Shown here one piece after another: positions 17,747 to 25,243 of a stretch of 64,000 nt of DNA. Origin of the DNA: Aequorivita antarctica (lineage in GTDB: Bacteria; Bacteroidota; Bacteroidia; Flavobacteriales; Flavobacteriaceae); assembly GCF_007997155.1 (NCBI RefSeq), contig NZ_VORT01000002.1, positions 359,566 through 423,565 on the forward strand, in the 5' to 3' direction. Each line of letters starts with the position of its first letter. Position 1 is the stretch's first letter. Below the pieces are notes generated by a model. That model ran no database searches and was not told where the DNA came from. It saw nothing but the letters and a program-made list of their open reading frames with translations. The translations under genes were made by a program, and so were the position numbers.

Positions 17747-17774
17747 AAAAAAAACCTTTGCTGTAAGGCAAAGG
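17747..17774 (-). terminator. Intrinsic terminator after the Lrp-family gene
   Basis: On the minus strand GCCTTTGC-type stem (CCTTTGC / GCAAAGG, six-nt loop) is followed by eight T. It lies 25 nt beyond the Lrp-family stop. Confidence 0.8.
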
Positions 17775-17799
17775 CTTTAATATAAAATTGGGTGAAATA

Positions 17800-18279
17800 T
17801 TATATCTCTTTAAATATGGAATGAAGCAATCTTTTTTTATCATTAATGCTTTCTTCCAAGGAAATCATTGTTTCTGTACGACTAACGCCTTCAATATCAT
17901 CTATTTCATAAATAATATCCTTGGCATGTGCTGTATCTCGGGCCCTGATTTTGCAGAAAATATTGAATTTACCAGTAGTTACGTGTGCTACCGTCACATA
18001 GGGTATATGGCTGATTCGCTCCAAAACAAACTGTGTCTGTGAAGTTTTAAAAATGAAAATTCCTACATAAGCTATAAAGGAATATCCCAGTTTCTTATAA
18101 TCAACCTGAAGTGAAGAACCGGTTATAATCTGAGCGTCTTCCATCTTTTTTACGCGAACGTGCACGGTACCCGCAGAAATCTCTAGTTTTTTTGCAATGT
18201 CAGTGAAAGGAATTCGTGTATTATCGATTAACAAATCGAGAATTTTATGGTCTGTATCGTCTAATTTAAATTTTGCCAT
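17800..18279 (-). CDS. Lrp/AsnC-family transcription regulator
   Basis: A 159-residue feast/famine regulator. The N-terminal winged helix-turn-helix reads LDDTDHKILDLLIDN and IPFTDIAKKLEISAGTVHVR, and the C-terminal RAM ligand-binding domain starts near residue 70 and includes HVTTGKFNIFCKIRARD. Such proteins respond to amino acids and regulate transport or metabolism. With proline dehydrogenase, rocD and ald in the region an amino-acid role is reasonable, but no target site is evident. Confidence 0.93.
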   Translation of the reverse strand: MAKFKLDDTDHKILDLLIDNTRIPFTDIAKKLEISAGTVHVRVKKMEDAQIITGSSLQVDYKKLGYSFIAYVGIFIFKTSQTQFVLERISHIPYVTVAHVTTGKFNIFCKIRARDTAHAKDIIYEIDDIEGVSRTETMISLEESINDKKRLLHSIFKEI

Positions 18280-18314
18280 GGCTACTTTTTTCTTTTTGGC
18301 AAAAATATAAAGTT

Positions 18315-19481
18315 TTACGTTATAAAAGAATTTAATTTTTGAAAATAAATTACGGATTTATCGTATTTGTTATTTATTTCTAAAATATTTGACCCAACTG
18401 TTAATTTTTCTTGTGGATTTGTTAATATTTCCGATCCCTCTGCATCTTTTTCATGATGTCCAAATTTACTTTCGAGTTTTCCTATTTCATCAACTATTGG
18501 TGAAAAGATAATTTGATCATTCTTTAAAACTTCTTCGTATTGAATTGCTACGGAAACCAGCTTTTTTTCATCCTGTAGTTTTACATTTCGAAGGATGAAA
18601 TCGTTGTAATTTTTAAGATTTTCGGGAATATCAAAATACTTCTCGTGACTCATAGGTTGTTCCTTTTCACCAATAATATCAAACAAGGAAAGGAGTGCAT
18701 AGAAAATAAATTCCCGTGTTTTTTCACGCTGGTAATCCTGATTAAAATGACCTGCTTCAAATAAAATGGTAGGTACACCAGCTTTTTGGAAAGTATCGCC
18801 AACACAGGCCTCATTAAAGCTGTCGTCATACCTCCCAACCTGCCCTGGAATGTATTGTTGCAAAACGTTATCCATTTTTGCTATTTGCCGCATTGCAATC
18901 TTTCTGGAATCTGTTATAGTTCTTCTCTCATCAGCGGCGGGAGATAAAAACGAAACCGTGGCGGGTTTGCCATCATTAAAACCATAAATGGAACGTTGAT
19001 CGTGTAAATTCAAACATAAAGAGGGTTTTAATGCGTCAAAAGTATTGCGAAGGCATTTGCTCTCTTTTTGTGATAAAGATTGCGCATCGCGATTTAAATC
19101 TACTTTGTTCGCGTTTTCCCTAGTATATAATTGAGCGCCGTCAGGATTTAGTATTGGAAATACATAAAAAGTATATTTATTTAAGAATTGCTCAATTTCA
19201 GTTTGAAAATAGTGTTTCTGACTTACGAATCTTAAAAAATCGAAAAGAGCTTTGGTAGTTGTCGATTCATTTCCGTGCATTTGTGACCAGCCCAAAATAA
19301 TTTCAGAACCTTTCCCAATTTTTATCAATGGAATATCTTGTCCCGTTTCCGAAAGTCCAGGTACCGAAATTTCATAATTTAATTTATACATATCCAACAA
19401 TGGATAAATGTGCTGCATAGTAATATATCTGCCACTTATTCGGAATTCAAAATGGTTCCGGTACCAACTGCTTATTTCCAT
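18315..19481 (-). CDS. M14-family zinc carboxypeptidase
   Basis: A 388-residue M14 peptidase. Zinc ligands are in SQMHGNESTT (His69, Glu72) and LNLHDQ (His160); the substrate-binding NPDGAQLYTREN and VDLNRDA segments and the catalytic glutamate in ILFEAGHF follow the family order. No signal peptide is evident, so it is probably cytoplasmic. The last 110 residues form an extra domain. Its promoter region has two palindromic sites that contain TAnnTTTG boxes on this strand (19495-19534), shared with the divergent HTH regulator. Confidence 0.88.
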   Translation of the reverse strand: MEISSWYRNHFEFRISGRYITMQHIYPLLDMYKLNYEISVPGLSETGQDIPLIKIGKGSEIILGWSQMHGNESTTTKALFDFLRFVSQKHYFQTEIEQFLNKYTFYVFPILNPDGAQLYTRENANKVDLNRDAQSLSQKESKCLRNTFDALKPSLCLNLHDQRSIYGFNDGKPATVSFLSPAADERRTITDSRKIAMRQIAKMDNVLQQYIPGQVGRYDDSFNEACVGDTFQKAGVPTILFEAGHFNQDYQREKTREFIFYALLSLFDIIGEKEQPMSHEKYFDIPENLKNYNDFILRNVKLQDEKKLVSVAIQYEEVLKNDQIIFSPIVDEIGKLESKFGHHEKDAEGSEILTNPQEKLTVGSNILEINNKYDKSVIYFQKLNSFIT

Positions 19482-19494
19482 AATAAAATTTGAA

Positions 19495-19510
19495 GTTTAC
19501 AAAGTTAAAC
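19495..19510 (-). promoter_or_regulatory. Palindromic site 1 with -7-like box
   Basis: GTTTACAAAGTTAAAC, 11 of 12 arm positions matching GTTTAC-N4-GTAAAC. Read on the minus strand it contains TAACTTTG, a fit to TAnnTTTG. It is 14 nt upstream of the M14 peptidase start. A dual role as operator and promoter is inferred. Confidence 0.5.
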
Positions 19511-19518
19511 AATGCTTA

Positions 19519-19534
19519 GTTTACAAATGTAAAC
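19519..19534 (-). promoter_or_regulatory. Palindromic site 2 with -7-like box
   Basis: GTTTACAAATGTAAAC, a perfect inverted repeat of 6-bp arms around four bases. Read on the minus strand it contains TACATTTG, matching TAnnTTTG, about 40 nt upstream of the M14 peptidase ATG, a normal promoter distance. Confidence 0.6.
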
Positions 19535-19731
19535 AAGAAGAATATCCAATATTGATTACATCGGTAAACAAAATTGATGTGTCTAACGGTGTTAATTACG
19601 GTAATTGCGTTCTATTTTCTAAAAATTGACTTAAATAATTACTTACTAGTTGTTTACAGTGTCTTGATTGAAGTGTAATTTCAATAATAATTAAAATGTT
19701 TTTATTGTTTCACTCTAGATAGATTAAAATA

Positions 19732-19747
19732 ATTTACATTTGTAACC
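19732..19747 (+). promoter_or_regulatory. Palindromic site 3 overlapping the HTH gene promoter
   Basis: ATTTACATTTGTAACC matches GTTTAC-N4-GTAAAC at 10 of 12 arm positions and contains TACATTTG on the plus strand, about 32 nt upstream of the HTH gene ATG. A TTG at 19715 is a weak -33 candidate. Confidence 0.5.
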
Positions 19748-19773
19748 GTTGATTAGTTATACTTAATGTTACA

Positions 19774-20193
19774 ATGATAAACAGTTCAGATTTCGTAAAA
19801 AGACTTGAAAAAATACTGGAATATTACAGTATAACTGCCACGGCATTTGCAGAAAAAATGGATTTTAACCGCTCCACAATTTCACATTTGCTATCAGGAA
19901 GAAATAAGCCGAGTTTAGAATTTGTAATGAAACTGCTTCAGAAATTTCCTGAAGTGGAAATGAATTGGCTCTTATTTGGAAAGGGGGCCTTCCCCTCTGC
20001 TCCTGAAAACAGAAATGCTATAGTTACTCCAAAACAAAAACCGATTGCAACGAAAGAAAATCCATTGGATCTTTTTTCAAAAGAAAATAGCGGGGCAGAA
20101 AATAAAACTATTCCAATCAATCAAAATTCAAAGGATATTGAAAGGATTGTCATTTTTTATAAGGATGGTAGTTTTAATGTGTACCAAAACTAA
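19774..20193 (+). CDS. HTH (Xre/Cro-like) transcription regulator
   Basis: A 139-residue DNA-binding protein. Residues about 7-62 form a lambda-repressor-like HTH (LEYYSITATAFAEKMDFN, then RSTISHLLSGRNKPSLEFV) followed by VEMNWLLFGKG, which is common in flavobacterial regulators. The remaining half is a polar linker and a short C-terminal IERIVIFYKDGSFNVY. It is divergent from the M14 peptidase; the palindromes between them contain the -7 boxes of both genes and may be its own operators. Confidence 0.85.
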   Translation: MINSSDFVKRLEKILEYYSITATAFAEKMDFNRSTISHLLSGRNKPSLEFVMKLLQKFPEVEMNWLLFGKGAFPSAPENRNAIVTPKQKPIATKENPLDLFSKENSGAENKTIPINQNSKDIERIVIFYKDGSFNVYQN

Positions 20194-20235
20194 GCAGTTT
20201 CGGTAATTTTTCGGAAATTCGCATAAAAATTTGAA

Positions 20236-20607
20236 ATGCGTTTTTCTATACTTTTATTAATTCTACTTTTTTTTAACAGCTGTTATGAAGGTGAGCGTAA
20301 TTGCTCAGATTTCAAGACTGGAACGTTTGAATTTGAAGCTCTTTCGGGCACTGAAGTTTTCAAAACAACCATTACCCGCAACGATTCCATCGAGATTGAT
20401 TTCTTTGATGGTAAAAGCGACACCTCTTCAATCCGCTGGATCAATGACTGTGAATATGTCTTGGAAAAACTCCACCCAAAAAATCAAGCTGAAAAGAAGG
20501 CCATTCTAATTAAAATACTAACTACACAAAAGGACTCATACACTTTTGAGTTCAGCGAAGTTGGAAAGACCAAGTCAAGCAAGGCCGTAGCTAGGAAAAC
20601 AAAATAA
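20236..20607 (+). CDS. Small lipoprotein of unknown function
   Basis: A 123-residue lipoprotein: hydrophobic start (FSILLLILLFFNSC) with Cys16, then a beta-rich domain (FKTGTFEFEALSG, TITRNDSIEIDFFDG, RWINDCEYVLEKL, FEFSEVGKTKSSKAVARK). Homologues in flavobacteria are often labelled DNA topoisomerase IV, which is wrong for a 120-residue lipoprotein. It follows the HTH gene by 42 nt on the same strand and may be in its operon. Function is unknown. Confidence 0.75.
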   Translation: MRFSILLLILLFFNSCYEGERNCSDFKTGTFEFEALSGTEVFKTTITRNDSIEIDFFDGKSDTSSIRWINDCEYVLEKLHPKNQAEKKAILIKILTTQKDSYTFEFSEVGKTKSSKAVARKTK

Positions 20608-20707
20608 GACCCTTTTTAATAATTATTTAAGCGTGTAGTTGTTAATGTAGCTCATTAACAGGTTTCTTTTCTAAAAACCCTGATTGTTAGATATTATACC
20701 ATCGGTT

Positions 20708-22765
20708 TCAGGAAAAGTATTTGTTCAAAATATTAAATAAAGTTTCCTGTTCAATGGGCTTGGTTAGATAGTCATTCATTCCTACCTTCATACCTCTTTC
20801 AATCGCTTCTTTGGTCACATCGGCAGAAAACCCAAGGATAACTGAGGTGTTGTCAATTTTTCGTAGATGTTGTACAATTTCAAACCCATCTTTTCCTGGC
20901 ATATGTACGTCCATAAAAATAAGATCATAATGGCTAGAAGTGCATTTTAGCAAAGCATCGTCCCCATCTTTTGATAGATCTGGCTGAATTTGAATTTTTG
21001 ATAATATTTTCGCCAAGATCTTTTGGTTCAGCAGATTATCATCCACAATCAAAACTTTGAGATAACTCAAATCTCTGTATTCTCTTAATTTTTTATTCTC
21101 GTTTTGACTCTCAACTATAGGAAATTCCAGTGAGACCGTAAAGGTGGATCCCTCCCCCATTACGCTTTGCACTTCAATACTCCCATCCATCATCTCTACC
21201 AGCTTTTTTGTTATAGCAAGACCCAAGCCGCTCCCTTGATGTTTTTTAGTGATTCCAAAATCCAATTGTTTGAATCTTTCAAAAATAACATCTGTTTTGG
21301 AAGGATCAATTCCTATTCCTGTATCGGCCACCTTCATGTTAATTTTTAGGTTTCCATTTTCCTCCTCTTCATCATATAAAATTGTTATTGTACCAACATC
21401 TGTAAATTTTGTGGCATTGCTTATAAGATTACTAAAAATTTGTTCTGTACGTGAAACGTCACCGAGTACTTTTTTAGGATTTTGAAAATTTTCAAAATTT
21501 GTTTTTATCGCTATCCCTTTTATTTTTGCCGTCGGACCGTATATTTCAACAATTTTTTTAAGCGTTTTAAATGGACTAAAAGCTTCTCTTGAAAGCCCTA
21601 CTTTTCCAGTTTCAATTTTTTCAATGTGAAGAATATTATTGACAAGATTCAGTAAAACCCTTGATGAATCCTGCATTATTTCTAAAAATTCTTTCTCGCT
21701 GTCTAAAAGTTGCTTGCCTTCCAATATTTCAGAAATACTTAGGATCGCACTTAACGGGGTTCTAATTTCATGACTCATGTTCGAGAGAAATTGCGTTTTT
21801 GACTTGGAGGCATCTTCTGCTCTAATTCTTTCTTTTTCAAGCTCAACGTTCAGTACATTCAGACTATCGTTCACTAGCTTATAACGCTGTGACTGTCTTT
21901 TTGCCAATTGAAAGTAGTAGACCAACAACCCAATAAGAAAGGATAGAAAAATACCAAATGCTAAGATGTAGTTTTGCAGTGTAGTGGCTCTTAACTCACT
22001 ACTGGAATAAAACATAAAATTAAATTTCCAAGCGCCCACTGTCCTATTGGAAATTGGATTTAGGGGTTGTGTGAAAATTTGTTCGGAGTTTAAAATCTCT
22101 GATTCTGGTTTATTGTAACTGTAAAAAATATTGTCTACATCGTCTTTAATTTGGACACAGAAAAGATTTTGTTTAGAACTTATATCGTCAAACTGTTCTG
22201 TAAAATCCATGCCCGCAGAAATAGTTCCCTGAAAATTACCGTCGTAATAAATGGGAACATCTACCAAAAAAGCCTTTCCGTGTTGAGTAAGATCAACCCA
22301 AGAAGTTATATTTACCAAGGTATCCTTAGAATTTGCAATCCAACTTGCATAACGATATCCTACTGTTTTTATATCTAAATTAAGTACGGCTCGGTTCGGG
22401 TCAAATGGAACCACAAAGTTTATAACTCCAGTACTGTCTATGTATTCAATAAATTTAATGGACTGATTTTGTTTGATAATTCTTTCCGTGTCAGACTTCA
22501 AATAAGTTTTGAAATTGCCGTTGCTCTCCACAATTCGGTCTAGTAAATTTTCCAAAGAGGCTATGTTGTGACCTATTATCTTCTTAAAATCTTGATAAGT
22601 CAAATTACCCGCAATCTCCAATTGCCTTAGCTTGGCCTGTCTTTGATCCTCAACAGTTTTATTATAGCTAATAACAGATAATGCAGATAGGAACAGGAAT
22701 AAAATTATTGAAAGTAAAGCAAGTTTGTATTCCCGGTATACATTAATAATTTTGTCTCGGAGCAT
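20708..22765 (-). CDS. Hybrid sensor histidine kinase
   Basis: A 685-residue membrane sensor. Helix 1 at about 15-34 and helix 2 at about 265-287 enclose a periplasmic sensing domain of some 230 residues (CHASE/dCache-like, unrecognised ligand). Then come HisKA with phosphoacceptor His332 (NMSHEIRTPLSA), the HATPase domain (N box SNLISNATKF, DTGIGI, GSGLGLAI), and a C-terminal receiver with Asp619 (IFMDVHMPGKDG). No output or HPt domain is fused, so it must pass phosphate to a separate protein or use the receiver for control. No partner regulator is next to it. Confidence 0.92.
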   Translation of the reverse strand: MLRDKIINVYREYKLALLSIILFLFLSALSVISYNKTVEDQRQAKLRQLEIAGNLTYQDFKKIIGHNIASLENLLDRIVESNGNFKTYLKSDTERIIKQNQSIKFIEYIDSTGVINFVVPFDPNRAVLNLDIKTVGYRYASWIANSKDTLVNITSWVDLTQHGKAFLVDVPIYYDGNFQGTISAGMDFTEQFDDISSKQNLFCVQIKDDVDNIFYSYNKPESEILNSEQIFTQPLNPISNRTVGAWKFNFMFYSSSELRATTLQNYILAFGIFLSFLIGLLVYYFQLAKRQSQRYKLVNDSLNVLNVELEKERIRAEDASKSKTQFLSNMSHEIRTPLSAILSISEILEGKQLLDSEKEFLEIMQDSSRVLLNLVNNILHIEKIETGKVGLSREAFSPFKTLKKIVEIYGPTAKIKGIAIKTNFENFQNPKKVLGDVSRTEQIFSNLISNATKFTDVGTITILYDEEEENGNLKINMKVADTGIGIDPSKTDVIFERFKQLDFGITKKHQGSGLGLAITKKLVEMMDGSIEVQSVMGEGSTFTVSLEFPIVESQNENKKLREYRDLSYLKVLIVDDNLLNQKILAKILSKIQIQPDLSKDGDDALLKCTSSHYDLIFMDVHMPGKDGFEIVQHLRKIDNTSVILGFSADVTKEAIERGMKVGMNDYLTKPIEQETLFNILNKYFS

Positions 22766-22814
22766 TTATAAAGTTACTAAAAGATTGGCTTTAAATAACA
22801 CAGGTATTTATTTT

Positions 22815-23235
22815 TTAGCAGTATTGAGAAGCGGTATGTTTGTTCTCAATAAGTGAGTTTTGCTCTTCCATCATTTTTTCAATATTTGAAAGGATTTGAC
22901 TATTTTTTGGTGTTTCTACAGTTTTATCTTTTGGGCCCTCTGGCCTTTACTTAAAGCGATTTGTGAGTTTTTGAAAAAAATGGCAAACGCTTTCAATCCT
23001 CAATTAGCTCTCCATAATCCACACCTACTTCTTCTACTGAATCTTTTGCAGCGCGGTGTACTTATCTTTTATTTGAAAGATTAACACCATTTGTGAGCAA
23101 GGATAGACGGCATTACAATTTTTTTGATGATGGTGCTATTCTGTTGTTGAATGCGATACCAATAACAATGCCCACAGCCATATCGATCATATTTCCTTTT
23201 ATGTCGAAATTTTTAAACTCCTGTAAAAAGCTCAT
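22815..23235 (-). pseudogene. mscL: mscL pseudogene (large-conductance mechanosensitive channel)
   Basis: Read on the minus strand from ATG 23235 the first frame gives MSFLQEFKNFDIKGN then MIDMAVGIVIGIAFNN, the MscL N-terminal helix and TM1. The frame then breaks; the next frame gives STIIKKIVMPSI, a third VNLSNKR, a stop in place of a tyrosine, then DSVEEVGVDYGELIED, and later PKDKTVETPK and LSNIEKMMEEQNSL, the C-terminal helix of flavobacterial MscL. Total length, about 140 codons, equals an intact mscL. At least three frameshifts, internal stops and loss of TM2 sequence mean no functional channel. It lies between cmk and the hybrid kinase, all on the minus strand. Confidence 0.88.
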
Positions 23236-23306
23236 TTTTTATAAATTTATAATAAATTTCAATGGTAAAAAGATCTAAGAGAAATGGAACTTAGGAAAAC
23301 AGAAAT

Positions 23307-24002
23307 TTAAATACGGCCCGCAATTCGGTCTTTAGCCAGTTGTAGCACAACGTGAAACTGATCTTGAAGATTCATTTCAGAATTATCAATTTCAATGGCA
23401 TCAGCAGCTTTTCGCAATGGGGAATCTTCACGCGTGGTGTCTATATGGTCGCGCTCTTGAATATTTTTGAGGATGTCATTAAAAGTAACGGTATCTCCCC
23501 GATCCATAAGTTCTTTATACCTTCTTTGCGCTCGCTCGGGTGCAGAAGCATTCATAAATATTTTCAGTTCAGCATTCGGGAAAACCACTGTTCCTATATC
23601 GCGACCGTCCATTACCACTCCTTTCTCCAAGCCCATTTGCTGCTGCTGGGCAACCAATTTTACTCGTACTTCGTGAATGGTTGCTATTGGACTAACAAAT
23701 TCTGAAACTTCAAGGTTGCGGATTTCATTCTCTACATCTTTTCCGTTCAAAAAAATATGCGCTTTGTTCCAGGAGGCTTCCTTTTTAAATTTTAAATGAA
23801 TTGAAGGAAGTGATTCTTCCAATTTCTCAATGTCAAAATTACCTTTTGAAATAATACCGTTCTGCATTGCATAAAGCGTTACGGCACGATACATTGCGCC
23901 ACTATCAACATACACATAGCCCAAATAATCGGCAAGTTGCTTTGCAACCGTACTTTTTCCCGTGGAGGAATATCCGTCAATGGCTATGGTAATTTTTTGC
24001 AT
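23307..24002 (-). CDS. cmk: Cytidylate kinase
   Basis: Phosphorylates CMP and dCMP. The 231 residues show Walker A GYSSTGKSTVAKQLA (about 8-22), the NMP-binding YVDSGAMYRAVT, and MDGRDIGTVVFPNAELKIF with the catalytic arginines further on (RAQRRYKEL). The start ATG 24002 overlaps the porQ stop by 1 nt (TAATG), so cmk is translated after porQ from one transcript. Confidence 0.95.
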   Translation of the reverse strand: MQKITIAIDGYSSTGKSTVAKQLADYLGYVYVDSGAMYRAVTLYAMQNGIISKGNFDIEKLEESLPSIHLKFKKEASWNKAHIFLNGKDVENEIRNLEVSEFVSPIATIHEVRVKLVAQQQQMGLEKGVVMDGRDIGTVVFPNAELKIFMNASAPERAQRRYKELMDRGDTVTFNDILKNIQERDHIDTTREDSPLRKAADAIEIDNSEMNLQDQFHVVLQLAKDRIAGRI

Positions 24003-25021
24003 TATTGAAGGTCTATGTTTAGCCCAAAGAAACTCGATGATGCCGCCGAACTATATTTTGAATAGGAGTAACTTAGCCTGTATTTATTCAACTTGATCGC
24101 AAACCCCGCACTCATTCCAGCAAAGGAGCGTTTCTCAAGAATACGAAGCTCTTCACCTCTTCTGAAGTTATATCCCAAACGAATATTGAAACCACTTTCA
24201 GGAAAAAGTTCAATTCCAGCAATCATATGTCGAAATGCTTGATCAACAAAAGTAATTTTTTCATCTGTGGTCACTCCTTCCAGATCGGTTTCTGAGCGGG
24301 CAGGGTTTGAAAATGCGATATTCCATTGTTGCATATTTTCCATAGTGAAATGCCAACGAATTGGAATGTTTTCCAAAGTTTGTGAAATTCCTAAAATTAT
24401 CTCAAACGGCAATGGCTCGTATTCTTCGTGGTAAGGCGTAAACTGCATTCCAAGGTTTCTGGCAACTCCTGTTATTTGGAGATCCCAGTCTTCATAAACA
24501 TACATAAGGCCAATATCCAATGCTCCTCCGAAAGAAGAGTAATTTTCCAATTTTGAAGAAATAAGTTTCAGGTTTACCCCAACGTGAAAATTGGTAAATG
24601 CGATATTTCTGGCATGGCCAAGGGAAAGGGCTACTTCACCCCCGCTAAAACTGCTTGTTGGGTTTCCAGCTTCATCATAACCATCAAATTTTCCGTAATT
24701 AATATAGGTTACACCTGCGTGCAAAACTTGCGTTCTTCTGTCCCAAAGATAGGCGTATGCAGCCGTGCCGTAGTTTACATCGCCAATATAGTTTGTGTAG
24801 TTAAGCGATAGTTGATTATCCATCGCAGGATTGATGCTTGCAGGATTAAATAAGCCTTGTGTAGGATCGTAGTCATAATTTGTAATCACCTTACCCCCCA
24901 ATGCAGCCATTCTTGGACTGTTGACTAGATTCAGGAATTGATACGTTGCCCTTCCCCCTATCTGCGCTACCAAAAGCTGAGATATAAAAAGTGAAACAAC
25001 TAAAAAAACCTTTTGGGCCAT
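24002..25021 (-). CDS. porQ: Type IX secretion system protein PorQ
   Basis: PorQ is an outer-membrane beta-barrel needed for T9SS cargo maturation and attachment; it works with PorU, PorV and PorZ in known systems. The 339 residues have a signal peptide ending in LLVAQ, then GGRATYQFLNLVNSPRMAAL and GLFNPASINPAM, which are the family signature, and many alternating beta strands to the end. It is coupled to cmk, an order seen in many flavobacteria. PorX, the T9SS regulator, is at 7260. Confidence 0.9.
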   Translation of the reverse strand: MAQKVFLVVSLFISQLLVAQIGGRATYQFLNLVNSPRMAALGGKVITNYDYDPTQGLFNPASINPAMDNQLSLNYTNYIGDVNYGTAAYAYLWDRRTQVLHAGVTYINYGKFDGYDEAGNPTSSFSGGEVALSLGHARNIAFTNFHVGVNLKLISSKLENYSSFGGALDIGLMYVYEDWDLQITGVARNLGMQFTPYHEEYEPLPFEIILGISQTLENIPIRWHFTMENMQQWNIAFSNPARSETDLEGVTTDEKITFVDQAFRHMIAGIELFPESGFNIRLGYNFRRGEELRILEKRSFAGMSAGFAIKLNKYRLSYSYSKYSSAASSSFFGLNIDLQ

Positions 25022-25183
25022 AGACGCGAGTTACCGTAACTAAAAACTAAACGAATGCAAGTATAATTTATTTTTGCAAAGGAAAGAAACATCCAAGATT
25101 AATTTTTAAATTGTTATGACCAATGATAAGAGGATATTCCATTTGTCCTTTTAAAAAGAAATATAATTGACAAATGAAATCAT

Positions 25184-25230
25184 TGATGATTAATGTACGG
25201 TTGCGAAAAACAATTATACATTAATCATCA
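25184..25230. repeat. 14-bp inverted repeat between lon and porQ
   Basis: TGATGATTAATGTA and TACATTAATCATCA form a perfect 14-bp stem with a 19-nt loop. There is a run of A after it on the plus strand and a run of T before it on the minus strand, so it is not a classical terminator in either direction. It may be a processing hairpin at the 3' end of the lon transcript. Confidence 0.6.
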
Positions 25231-25243
25231 TAAAAAAAATAGT

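Noticed and set aside
20236..20607. DNA topoisomerase IV label often given to this family
   Set aside because: The protein is a 123-residue lipoprotein with no topoisomerase motif.
22896..23278. Two short plus-strand open frames in the gap before cmk
   Set aside because: They are antisense to the mscL remnant, which explains the sequence better.
25184..25230. Inverted repeat as lon terminator
   Set aside because: There is no T run after the stem on the minus strand.
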